Positions 45,169 to 53,282 of a stretch of DNA of 64,000 nucleotides are shown here, in pieces. The position numbers and the translations under genes were made by a program. The notes below the pieces were generated by a model, which was not told the DNA's origin, searched no databases, and saw only the letters and a program-made list of their open reading frames with translations. This stretch comes from Acidobacteriota bacterium (GTDB lineage: Bacteria; Acidobacteriota; Terriglobia; Terriglobales; Acidobacteriaceae): positions 1 through 64,000 of the forward strand of contig JAJZDM010000003.1 in the NCBI GenBank assembly GCA_021806005.1, read 5' to 3'. The first letter of the stretch is position 1. Every line of letters starts with the position of its first letter.

Positions 45169-46947
45169 TTAGACCATCACTTCGTGAGTCGGGACAGAGA
45201 GCGTCGTCCGGCCGGCCAGTTGCTCCTTGACAGCCGCGACGATATGCTCCGGGAAGAAGGGCTCCCCGTCGTACTTGCGGATGTGACCGCTGGCAACAAA
45301 GCTGGTCTCGCTGCGCAGATAACGGGCAAACTGGCCGCTGAAGTTGTTCTCCACAATGATGGTGCGGCGCGCCTTGCGGAGAAGATCCAGAATGGCGTCT
45401 CCATGCAGCGGAACCAGCCAGCGGATGGGCAGGTGGTTGACGGTAATTCCCTGATCGCCGAGCAGCTCGCAGGCCTCCCGGATCACTCCGTAGGTTGATC
45501 CCCAGCCGATGAGCGTCACCTCGGCATCTTCCGGACCCAGCAACTTTGGCGGCGCAATGGCGGCAGCGATGCCCTCCACCTTGCGCATCCGCTTTTCCAT
45601 CATGGCGCGACGCTTGGCGTGGTTGGTGTACGCGTCGCTGATCAACACGCCATCTTCATCGTGCTCATCGCTGGAGACCACGTGGGTGTGGCCGGCGACG
45701 CCCGGGATGACACGCGGAGAGACGCCGCTGGGGGTGATCTTGTAGCGTTTGTAAGGCTCACCATCGCCGGCGCCGTTGCTCGTGATCAACTCCCCGCGAT
45801 CGACGTGCGGAGCGAAATCCAGAACGGAGGGGTCAACGCTGAGACGTCCTTCCGCGAGCAGAAGATCGCAGAGCACGATGCCGGGACACTGGAAACGGTC
45901 CGTGACGTTGAAGATCTCCGCCATCAGCGTAAAGCAGTCGGCAATATCCAGAGGAGCGGCGATAACCCGCGGATAGTCGCCAAAGGCCGCGCCCAGCATC
46001 TGCCAAAGGTCGCCCTGCTCAGTCTTCGTGGGCACGCCCGTGGATGGGCCGGCGCGCTGGCAGTCAATGACAACCACCGGAATCTCCGCCTGCGCAGAGA
46101 GCCCCAGCCCTTCACTCATCAGAGCGAAGCCGCCTCCCGAGGTAGCGCACATGGAGCGAGCCCCGGCGTGCGCGGCGCCGATCGCCATGTTGATGACCCC
46201 AATCTCATCCTCCACCTGGCGAACCATAATGCCGGCCTTGCGACCGTTCTGTGCCATCCAATGCAGAACCCCGGTGGCCGGGCTCATCGGATAAGCGCAG
46301 TAGAATTTCACCCCTGCCGCGGCAGCCCCCATCGCCATCGCTGCATTCCCGCTGAGCGCGGCATATCGGTTCTCGGTAAGAGGAATTGAATTGGCAAAGG
46401 GCGCGAAGTTCTGCGACGCATACTCGTACCCGGCGCGGGCCAGGGTAACGTTCTCCTGGATGACGGCAGTGCCCTTGTTGCGGAACTGTGCCTCCAGAAT
46501 GCTCTCCAGCGCGTGGAAGCCGATGCCCATCATACTGAGCGCGGCGCCGATGGCCAGCGTGTTCTGCGCGATCTTGTTGCGGCTGATGTCCGCCAGACTG
46601 GAGACCGGCAACGGGCACAGGACAACGCCTTCGGCAGGCGTGCCAGGATGAATGAGGTCGGCGTTGTACAAGCACGCGCCGCCGGCTTGGAGCAGGCGGA
46701 GATGGCGGTCCGCCGTATCCTGGTTTAGCGGGATCAGCAGATCCAGATGGCCGTCGATGGTGCCGATTGCGGATGTGCCGGTGCGGATAGTCAGAAAGGT
46801 GTGGCCACCGCGGATAATCGACTGATACGCGTTGTATGCGTTCAGGTGAAGTCCGCGCCTGGTGAAGATCTTGGCAAAGATGTCGCCCGGAGAAGCCACT
46901 CCCTGACCAGCGGCGCCACCAATACCGATACTGAAGGACTGCTTCAT
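45169..46947 (-). CDS. korA: 2-oxoacid:ferredoxin oxidoreductase, alpha subunit (gamma-alpha fusion)
   Basis: Large subunit of 592 residues. The N-terminal gamma-type domain (about 1-185) starts with SIGIGGAAGQGVASPGDIFAK and has AYNAYQSIIRGGHTFLTIR. The alpha domain (about 200-592) has NAAMAMGAAAAGVKFYCAYPMSPATG, QVEDEIGVINMAIGAAHAGARSM, SGGGFALMSEGLGLSAQ and PSTGVPTKTEQGDL. Its C-terminal part ends with TLIGWGSTYGVIREACELL and IIVENNFSGQFA. ATG 46947 is chosen because the frame extends upstream (to 47175) without conserved residues. The fused gamma-alpha form is the KorA type found in many aerobes. It is divergent from the GH2 gene. Confidence 0.92.
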   Translation of the reverse strand: MKQSFSIGIGGAAGQGVASPGDIFAKIFTRRGLHLNAYNAYQSIIRGGHTFLTIRTGTSAIGTIDGHLDLLIPLNQDTADRHLRLLQAGGACLYNADLIHPGTPAEGVVLCPLPVSSLADISRNKIAQNTLAIGAALSMMGIGFHALESILEAQFRNKGTAVIQENVTLARAGYEYASQNFAPFANSIPLTENRYAALSGNAAMAMGAAAAGVKFYCAYPMSPATGVLHWMAQNGRKAGIMVRQVEDEIGVINMAIGAAHAGARSMCATSGGGFALMSEGLGLSAQAEIPVVVIDCQRAGPSTGVPTKTEQGDLWQMLGAAFGDYPRVIAAPLDIADCFTLMAEIFNVTDRFQCPGIVLCDLLLAEGRLSVDPSVLDFAPHVDRGELITSNGAGDGEPYKRYKITPSGVSPRVIPGVAGHTHVVSSDEHDEDGVLISDAYTNHAKRRAMMEKRMRKVEGIAAAIAPPKLLGPEDAEVTLIGWGSTYGVIREACELLGDQGITVNHLPIRWLVPLHGDAILDLLRKARRTIIVENNFSGQFARYLRSETSFVASGHIRKYDGEPFFPEHIVAAVKEQLAGRTTLSVPTHEVMV

Positions 46948-47243
46948 GGAAGACTCTCCCATCCGGCGCCGCACTTGGAATCGATTCGCGCCGGAAAAAT
47001 TCGAACAAGGGGATCGTAATGGCAGCCACCAAAAGGTGGCAAGTCGGACGGCTCCTCCTGTTACCGCCAGGCAGATCCCTTGCCCGCACCATAGGGCATG
47101 ACGATACCATACTGCTACATTGGTTCCGTGAAGAGGAACATGCTGTCGCTGCGCAGGCAAAACATCCAGAATCAAGCTCTAAACCATTGCATGCGGCAGA
47201 GATAACGCAAGACAAAATCCACCAGAGAGGCATCCCCCCACCC
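46948..47243. other. Divergent control region korA / GH2
   Basis: About 295 bases between divergent genes. The GH2 frame is open back to an ATG at 47019, but that segment lacks conservation and precedes the Tat signal. I see no RNA structure; it should carry both promoters. Confidence 0.45.
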
Positions 47244-50200
47244 GTGTCCCTATCCCGAAGAACGTTCCTGAAGAGCTCTGTTATGGCAGCAGGAGAAATT
47301 GCCCTGCCGGCGATGGCGATCGCGGATCCCAAGACAACATCAGCCAGGGCAGTGGACGCGGACGGCAAAGGGTTGGGTGCGGACGGACCCTCAGCCGCTG
47401 AGGCAGCCGCTGCTCCTCCGGCGGAGTTTACGCGTGGGGTGGGCATCTACCCCGGCATGCCCAGCGATGCCTTCTCACCTACGTTCGAACTGGATACCAC
47501 AACCTATCGCAACCTCGCACTGCGGCGGCCTGCCAGGCACTCCAGCAGCTACGATTACAACCTGACCGCGCAACTGATCACGGATGGAATTCGAGAGACG
47601 ACCCTGCCCCGCTGGATTGCGGTCTCCACCAGCACCGCTGGCGAGCTCTCCAAACCCGACCGCGAGATCATCCTGGACCACTTCCCTCCTGTAGGAATCA
47701 CGCTGGATGGCCCCAAAGTCTGGGTCCAGGTGCAGACCATGGGTGGATCCGCGCCGTTCCCGGTAGACTCGCTGAAAATATTCGTAGTGCTCCCAGACTA
47801 TCTGCCCGCCAAGGATGTGCGCCTCTCCGTAACCGTGTCGGAGGATGGACGCAGATGGGAGACGGCAGGTGAACTGACGGCGCCCCAGCCCACCTCAACG
47901 GAGGGCTATCCTCCAGATCTGATTCAGGGAGCCCATCTGTTCTATCCGATGTTGCCCTTGAAGCAAACCTGCCGGAGCCAGTTTTATCGCGTGACATGTG
48001 AGCTGTTACAACCTGCCGGTTGGGCGTCCGTCCCCTGGATGATCGGGCAGGTGGAGTTTTACGCTGCCGGACGACGAGTTCCAATAGGCGGCCCCAGCGA
48101 GTTCACTAGCGCTTGGATGAGCGCGGGCTCTGGCCAGGAGTGGGTCTCCGTGGATCTGGGAGCCCGCTGCACGATCGACCGCGTCGCGCTGTACTGGATC
48201 GCGAAGGCGGCCGAGGGCAAGATTCAGATCTCCGATGACGAACAGAGCTGGGCCGATGTCCAGGCCTTGGGGGCGAGTACATCTTCAACTGCTCAGACCC
48301 CGGGTGATGCGAGCGCGAGGAGCGGCACAGGAGTCGAGGAGATTCACCTCTCCCATCCGGTGGAGGCGCGCTATGTGCGCGTCTGGATGTCCCGGCCCGC
48401 AACGCCCTATGGTTACCTTCTCAGCGAGTTGGAGGTGTGGGGCCGGGGAGGTCCGGTGGCAGTGGCAGCCCAGGCGCCGCCCGCAACCAGTGGCCCGATT
48501 GGCAGACACGACCGGATGGAGCTTGCCGGTGGCGCGTGGCGCGTTGAACGCAGCAGCGTCGTCAGCAGCGACGGGCACGCGATCTCCCGGGTCGGCTTCA
48601 GCGACGACTCCTGGCTGGTGGCTACGGTTCCCGGCAGCGTGCTCACCTCCTTTTACAACGCGGGTGCCATCGATGATCCGAACTTCGGAGAGAACCAGCT
48701 CTATGTCTCTGACTCTTACTTCTGCTCCCACTTCTGGTACCGGACGGAGTTTGACGCCCCGCTGGCCGGCGATGACATCACGCCCGGCGAGATAACCTGG
48801 CTGGATTTCGCAGGAATCAACTGGAAGGCGCGGGTCTTTCTCAATGGAGAGTGGCTGGGCGAGATCCAGGGCGCCTTTCTGCACAAGCGCTTCAATGTAA
48901 CTGGCAAGCTGCGGCACGGAAAGAAGAATGCTCTGGCCGTCTGGATCGAAAAGAATCAGACGCCGGGCAGCACCAAGCAGAAGACCTTTGAGAACCCGAG
49001 CCGCAACGGTGGAGCGCTGGGCGCCGATAATCCCACCTTCCACGCATCGATCGGGTGGGACTGGATTCCGACGATTCGCGGGCGGAACACCGGCATCTGG
49101 GCCCCGGTCACGCTCTACCGCACGGGCCGGGTCACCCTGGAGGAGCCATTTGTCACCTCCTCCCTGCCGCTGCCGGACACCTCCCGGGCAGAGATTCATA
49201 TCGAGGCCAGGCTCCACAACCATGCCGCTGTCGCCGTAGAGACGACACTACGGGCGCGCTTCGGCTCCATCGAGATACAGCAGGCGGTACATCTCCCCGC
49301 GCAGGCCACGACCCACGTCAGCTTCTCCCCTTCCACGCACCCCGCTCTCCTGATCCAGCAGCCTCGGCTGTGGTGGCCTGCAGGCTACGGTGAACCCTCG
49401 CTGTACCCGGTGGAACTGCGTGTTGAGAGCCCTGCAGGTACGGTGTTGGACAGCAGAAACTTCCAGTTCGGCATCCGTCAGATGACCTACAGCGAAGACG
49501 ATGGCATGCTGAAGATCTTCATCAACGGCCGCCGCTTTGTCTGCCGCGGAGGCAACTGGGGGTTCAGCGAGTCAATGCTGCGTTACCGGGCGCGCGAGTA
49601 TGAAGCGGCCGTGCGCTACCACCGCGAGATGAACTTCACCATGATCCGCAACTGGGTGGGCCAGATCGGAGAAGAGGCCTTTTACGAGGCCTGCGATCGG
49701 AACGGCGTGATGGTGTGGCAGGACTTCTGGCTGGCCAATCCCTGGGATGGACCAGCCCCGAACGATGACCCCATGTTCATGGCCAACGCCAGAGATCTTC
49801 TCCTGCGCATCCGCAACCATGCATCGATCGGGCTGTACTGCGGCAGAAATGAGGGCTACCCGCCCAAGGTGCTGGAGCAGGGTCTGCGCAAGGCGCTGGC
49901 GGAGTTGCATCCCGGGATTCACTACATCCCCAGCTCTGCAGACGACGTTGTCAGCGGGCATGGCCCGTACCACGCGTTGCCCCTGGTGGAGTACGTCCAG
50001 ATTGCGGACCGCCGACTGCACAGCGAGATCGGCATGCCTAACATACCACCCCTCGAGAGCGTTCAGATGATGATGCCGCAGGACGCCCTGTGGCCCCAGG
50101 GGCTGGAGTGGGGGCTGCATGACTTCTGCCTGAAGGGAGCCCAGGAGGCGGCATCGTTCCGCACCATCATCGACGTCAGCTACGGCGGAGCTGAGAGTGC

Positions 50201-50981
50201 GGAGCAGTGGATCTCGCTGGCACAGTTTGTAAACTTCGAGGGCTATCGGGCGATGTTTGAGTCGCAGAGCCGGTATCGCGCCGGACTGCTGCTGTGGATG
50301 AGCCATCCCTGCTGGCCGTCGTTCGTCTGGCAGACCTATGACTACTTCCTCGAGCCCACTGCGGCATACTTTGGGTGCAAGCTCGCCTGCGAGCCGCTGC
50401 ATATCCAATGGAACCGCGATCAGGAGACGCTCGAAGTGGTCAACTACAGCGGCGGCGACCGCCACGGGCTGACGGCCACCGTCGAGATCCTGAATATGAG
50501 CGGTACCACCATGGAGATTAAGGCGACCACGGTGGACAGCATGGAAGACAGCACGGTGACCGCGATGGCCATGGAGTATCCCAAGGGACTCTCCCCGGTG
50601 CACTTTCTCCGCCTCCGGCTAAAGGACGGTGACACCGTACTCTCCACCAACGACTACATGCGCGGAGTGGTGGAGGGAGACTATCGCGCCATCCGCCAGT
50701 TGGCCAACGCGCGCGTCACCGCGCAGACGGCGACCGAACGCCTGGGCGATCAATGGCGACTGACGACCCTCCTGAAGAATACCTCGGCGTGGCCCGCGTT
50801 GATGACGCGGGTCAAGGCCGTGCGCGCGCAAAGTGGAGATCGTATCCTGCCCGCAATCTACAGTGACAACTACCTGATGCTGATGCCCGGCGAGCACCGG
50901 ACCGTGACCACCGAACTGCAGCACGCGGACACCCGGGGCCAGGCGCCGGCGATCGTGGTAAGCGGATTCAACCTGGCCTGA
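47244..50981 (+). CDS. Glycoside hydrolase family 2 enzyme with discoidin-like N-terminal domains
   Basis: Large exported glycosidase of 1245 residues from a GTG start. SRRTFLKSSVMAAG right after the start is a Tat signal. Two beta-sandwich segments resemble F5/8-type carbohydrate-binding modules (about 75-290, RRPARHSSSYDYNLTAQLITDG; about 290-410, WVSVDLGARCTIDRVALYW). The GH2 sugar-binding domain follows (about 480-650), then an immunoglobulin-like domain, then the barrel. Candidate acid/base Glu870 is in YCGRNEGYPP and nucleophile Glu928 in LHSEIGMPN. This layout resembles exo-glucosaminidases and beta-mannosidases; specificity is undetermined. AGAGAGG lies 13 bases before GTG 47244; an ATG at 47019 would add 75 unsupported residues. 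A strong hairpin follows. Confidence 0.85.
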   Translation: MSLSRRTFLKSSVMAAGEIALPAMAIADPKTTSARAVDADGKGLGADGPSAAEAAAAPPAEFTRGVGIYPGMPSDAFSPTFELDTTTYRNLALRRPARHSSSYDYNLTAQLITDGIRETTLPRWIAVSTSTAGELSKPDREIILDHFPPVGITLDGPKVWVQVQTMGGSAPFPVDSLKIFVVLPDYLPAKDVRLSVTVSEDGRRWETAGELTAPQPTSTEGYPPDLIQGAHLFYPMLPLKQTCRSQFYRVTCELLQPAGWASVPWMIGQVEFYAAGRRVPIGGPSEFTSAWMSAGSGQEWVSVDLGARCTIDRVALYWIAKAAEGKIQISDDEQSWADVQALGASTSSTAQTPGDASARSGTGVEEIHLSHPVEARYVRVWMSRPATPYGYLLSELEVWGRGGPVAVAAQAPPATSGPIGRHDRMELAGGAWRVERSSVVSSDGHAISRVGFSDDSWLVATVPGSVLTSFYNAGAIDDPNFGENQLYVSDSYFCSHFWYRTEFDAPLAGDDITPGEITWLDFAGINWKARVFLNGEWLGEIQGAFLHKRFNVTGKLRHGKKNALAVWIEKNQTPGSTKQKTFENPSRNGGALGADNPTFHASIGWDWIPTIRGRNTGIWAPVTLYRTGRVTLEEPFVTSSLPLPDTSRAEIHIEARLHNHAAVAVETTLRARFGSIEIQQAVHLPAQATTHVSFSPSTHPALLIQQPRLWWPAGYGEPSLYPVELRVESPAGTVLDSRNFQFGIRQMTYSEDDGMLKIFINGRRFVCRGGNWGFSESMLRYRAREYEAAVRYHREMNFTMIRNWVGQIGEEAFYEACDRNGVMVWQDFWLANPWDGPAPNDDPMFMANARDLLLRIRNHASIGLYCGRNEGYPPKVLEQGLRKALAELHPGIHYIPSSADDVVSGHGPYHALPLVEYVQIADRRLHSEIGMPNIPPLESVQMMMPQDALWPQGLEWGLHDFCLKGAQEAASFRTIIDVSYGGAESAEQWISLAQFVNFEGYRAMFESQSRYRAGLLLWMSHPCWPSFVWQTYDYFLEPTAAYFGCKLACEPLHIQWNRDQETLEVVNYSGGDRHGLTATVEILNMSGTTMEIKATTVDSMEDSTVTAMAMEYPKGLSPVHFLRLRLKDGDTVLSTNDYMRGVVEGDYRAIRQLANARVTAQTATERLGDQWRLTTLLKNTSAWPALMTRVKAVRAQSGDRILPAIYSDNYLMLMPGEHRTVTTELQHADTRGQAPAIVVSGFNLA

Positions 50982-51082
50982 TGCAATCCCGAACCGACCG
51001 TGAAGAGGACTACCGGATGCGGGTGAGCAGAGCCGCGAACCATCTGCAGGAGACGTCTCTGTGAGAACCCTGGCTGTGGCAA

Positions 51083-51118
51083 GCGGCGCTCAACCTATCG
51101 GAATCGGTTGAGCGCCGC
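51083..51118. terminator. Strong stem-loop after the GH2 gene
   Basis: A perfect 13-bp inverted repeat, GCGGCGCTCAACC (51083-51095) and GGTTGAGCGCCGC (51106-51118), around a 10-nt loop. It begins 101 bases after the GH2 stop and ends 43 bases before the next start. There is no T-run. Termination or transcript stabilisation is likely from the strength of the stem. Confidence 0.65.
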
Positions 51119-51160
51119 AGCAGGCTGGATCCAGACCACACCGCAATGAGAGGATGTTGT

Positions 51161-51955
51161 ATGTCGTCCTCCCACGCGCCCGCACCACGTCAGCACGCCT
51201 CTTCCGGACCCACGCAGCCGCAACTCCCCGAGCCCGGCTACGCCGAGCGCAGCCGCACCCTGTTCTCTCTGGTGAGCATGGGAGTGCTCTCCACCGTCTC
51301 GCGCAAGCACGCCGGGTTTCCCTTTGGTTCGCTGATGCCGTTTGCTCTCGACGGCGAAGGGCGGCCAGTGTTTCTGATCAGCAGCATGGCGATGCACACG
51401 CAGAACCTGCATCATGATCCGCACTGCAGCCTGTTTGTAACCCAACCCTCCGAGGATGGCGATCCGCTCGGATCCGCCCGGGCTACGCTGATGGGCAACG
51501 CGGCCATGTTGACAGGAGACCAGAGGGCCGCGGTGCGGGAGATCTATCTGGCCCGGCATCCGAATAGCCGCCACTGGGTAGACTTTGCGGACTTCCAGTT
51601 CTTCCGCCTTGAACCAGTGGATCTGTATTACGTCGGCGGGTTCGGCGTCATGGGCTGGGTGCAGACGGCCGAGTACGCGCAGACCTCGCCGGATCCTCTG
51701 ATGGAGGCGGCTCCGGCGATTCTGGCGCACATGAATGCGGACCACGTGGACTCGATGCTGGTGCTGGCGCGAGCCTTTGCAGGCATGGAGGCGAGTGAGG
51801 CGACGATGACCTCCGTGGACCGCCTGGGCTTCACCCTGCGACTGAAGACAGCGGAGGGCATCAAAGGGCCGCGAATCAACTTTCCGCGTGAGGTGGCCAA
51901 CGCCCAGCAGACCCGCCAGATGCTCGTGGAGATGGTTCGGCAGGCGACGGCGTGA
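51161..51955 (+). CDS. HugZ-like haem utilisation / PNPOx-fold protein with DUF2470 domain
   Basis: Cytoplasmic protein of 264 residues. A split-barrel FMN/haem-binding fold (about 25-175) includes GVLSTVSRKHAGFPFGSLMPFALD, PVFLISSMAMHTQNLHHDPHCSLFV and DFQFFRLEPVDLYYVGGFG. A C-terminal DUF2470-like domain (about 185-264) has ILAHMNADHVDSMLVLARAF and TLRLKTAEGIKGPRINFP. HugZ-type proteins of this layout bind or degrade haem; others in the fold bind FMN. ATG 51161 is used because AGAGGA lies six bases upstream; ATG 51146 is also in frame. It precedes lolA in the same direction with a 96-base gap. Confidence 0.85.
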   Translation: MSSSHAPAPRQHASSGPTQPQLPEPGYAERSRTLFSLVSMGVLSTVSRKHAGFPFGSLMPFALDGEGRPVFLISSMAMHTQNLHHDPHCSLFVTQPSEDGDPLGSARATLMGNAAMLTGDQRAAVREIYLARHPNSRHWVDFADFQFFRLEPVDLYYVGGFGVMGWVQTAEYAQTSPDPLMEAAPAILAHMNADHVDSMLVLARAFAGMEASEATMTSVDRLGFTLRLKTAEGIKGPRINFPREVANAQQTRQMLVEMVRQATA

Positions 51956-52051
51956 GGCAAGCATCGTTAAAATAGATTCAGCAGAGTTCGCTCGCAATGA
52001 AACCAAAGAGCAAAGAACACAGCGTTTCCCCGCAAACGGCAACTGGATCGA

Positions 52052-52753
52052 ATGCTTCCTTGGGAACTCTCTGATCGGATTTTGACCTTGACCCTGAGAA
52101 AGTTTCTACCCTTACTTGCCGTGGCGATGGCGATGATCGTCTACCAGCCAACCGCCTTGGCAGCTTCGCCGGCTCCCTCTGCAACCGAACTCGCGCACCG
52201 GGTGGATGCGCACTACAACCATCTGCGCTCGCTGACGGCACGGTTTACCGAGCGCTATCGCGGCATGGGGATCGACCGTTCCGAGACCGGCACTTTGACC
52301 CTGAGCAAACCTGGCCGGATGCGCTGGGCCTACGATGCACCCTCCGGAAAGATCTTTGTGCTGAACGGGAAGTTCGCCATCAGTTACACACCGGGCGACG
52401 CCCAGGCGGAACGAACGCCCGCCAGGGATCTTGACGACCTCCGTTCACCCCTCCGCTTCCTGCTGGGACATACGGAGATTGCCAAGGATCTCCGCGGTCT
52501 GACGCTGACGCTGGTCCAGGGCGGGTATACCCTCTCCGGCGTACCCCGCGGGATGGAGAAGACCGTGCAGTCGATCGACATTACGGTGGATGCGCAGGGA
52601 CAGATCGACTCTCTTCGTATCGTCGACGCCGATGGCGCCGAGACCACCTTCACCTTCACGGAGATCCATGAGAATGTGCCGACTCCGGAGAGCGACTTCA
52701 CCTTCACCCCGCCGCCGGGGGTCACGGTTATCGACGGGGCTGCCCCCATCTAA
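52052..52753 (+). CDS. lolA: Outer-membrane lipoprotein carrier protein LolA
   Basis: Periplasmic chaperone that carries lipoproteins from the inner membrane to the outer membrane. The signal peptide LRKFLPLLAVAMAMIVYQPTALAAS is followed by VDAHYNHLRSLTARFTERYRG, GTLTLSKPGRMRWAYDAPSG and KIFVLNGKFAISYTPGD, the half-barrel that holds the lipid. Later strands include LRGLTLTLVQGGYTLSGVPRG and LRIVDADGAETTFTFTEIHEN. The 233-residue length is usual. The start at ATG 52052 leaves about ten residues before the basic signal region; TTG 52082 would be tighter. It converges with the cytochrome c gene. Confidence 0.9.
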   Translation: MLPWELSDRILTLTLRKFLPLLAVAMAMIVYQPTALAASPAPSATELAHRVDAHYNHLRSLTARFTERYRGMGIDRSETGTLTLSKPGRMRWAYDAPSGKIFVLNGKFAISYTPGDAQAERTPARDLDDLRSPLRFLLGHTEIAKDLRGLTLTLVQGGYTLSGVPRGMEKTVQSIDITVDAQGQIDSLRIVDADGAETTFTFTEIHENVPTPESDFTFTPPPGVTVIDGAAPI

Positions 52754-52852
52754 CAGCCCTGCATCAGAGCCGATGGACAGGCCTGCCTGGCCTGGGGCAT
52801 CGGATAACTTCATCGCAAAGCCCGTGCTCGGGATGCTGCTTCCCCATCAGAT

Positions 52853-53275
52853 CTACTTCGCGGCGGGGCCGGTTGCAATCGCACTCAGAGCGCCGACCTG
52901 CTGAACCCGGGGTGGAACAGGGATCAGCTTTCGCCGGGCACGAAGATAGGCGATGAGATCGTTGATCTGGGGAGTGGTGAGAGCCCGTCCAAAGGAAGGC
53001 ATCATCATGCCCCCGTTTTGAATCTGGAGGAACATCCGCTGCCTGGTCATGCGCTTGCGCACCGTCTGCAGGTCTGGTCCTCGCCCTCCACCCACCCCTG
53101 CGGGCCCGTGGCAGTGCACGCAACCGCTCTGGGCAAACAACTCTGCTCCGCGCCGCTTGGCCCTGGAACTGGCCTCGGTTGGCGTGGGAGCCCACAGCCT
53201 GCACAGGCTGGCCGCGGCCAGGACTGCCGCCAGGACAACGGCGCACCCCCTGTTGGAAAGAAATAACGTCCGCAT
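52853..53275 (-). CDS. Monohaem cytochrome c
   Basis: Periplasmic electron carrier of 140 residues. A signal segment, GCAVVLAAVLAAASLCRLW, is followed by a class I cytochrome c fold: GAELFAQSGCVHCHGPAG with the CVHCH haem site (about 53-57), GPDLQTVRKRMTRQRM, the probable axial Met in MMMPSFGRALT and the C-terminal helix INDLIAYLRARR. It is the last gene of a three-gene minus-strand cluster, seven bases after the multihaem cytochrome/TPR gene, so it probably exchanges electrons with that protein. ATG 53275 is used; upstream in-frame codons to 53482 overlap the preceding gene and are ignored. Confidence 0.9.
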   Translation of the reverse strand: MRTLFLSNRGCAVVLAAVLAAASLCRLWAPTPTEASSRAKRRGAELFAQSGCVHCHGPAGVGGGRGPDLQTVRKRMTRQRMFLQIQNGGMMMPSFGRALTTPQINDLIAYLRARRKLIPVPPRVQQVGALSAIATGPAAK

Positions 53276-53282
53276 ATTCGTC

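Noticed and set aside
47019..47243. 75-residue extension of the GH2 enzyme from ATG 47019
   Set aside because: It would bury the Tat signal inside the protein; GTG 47244 directly before SRRTFLK is better.
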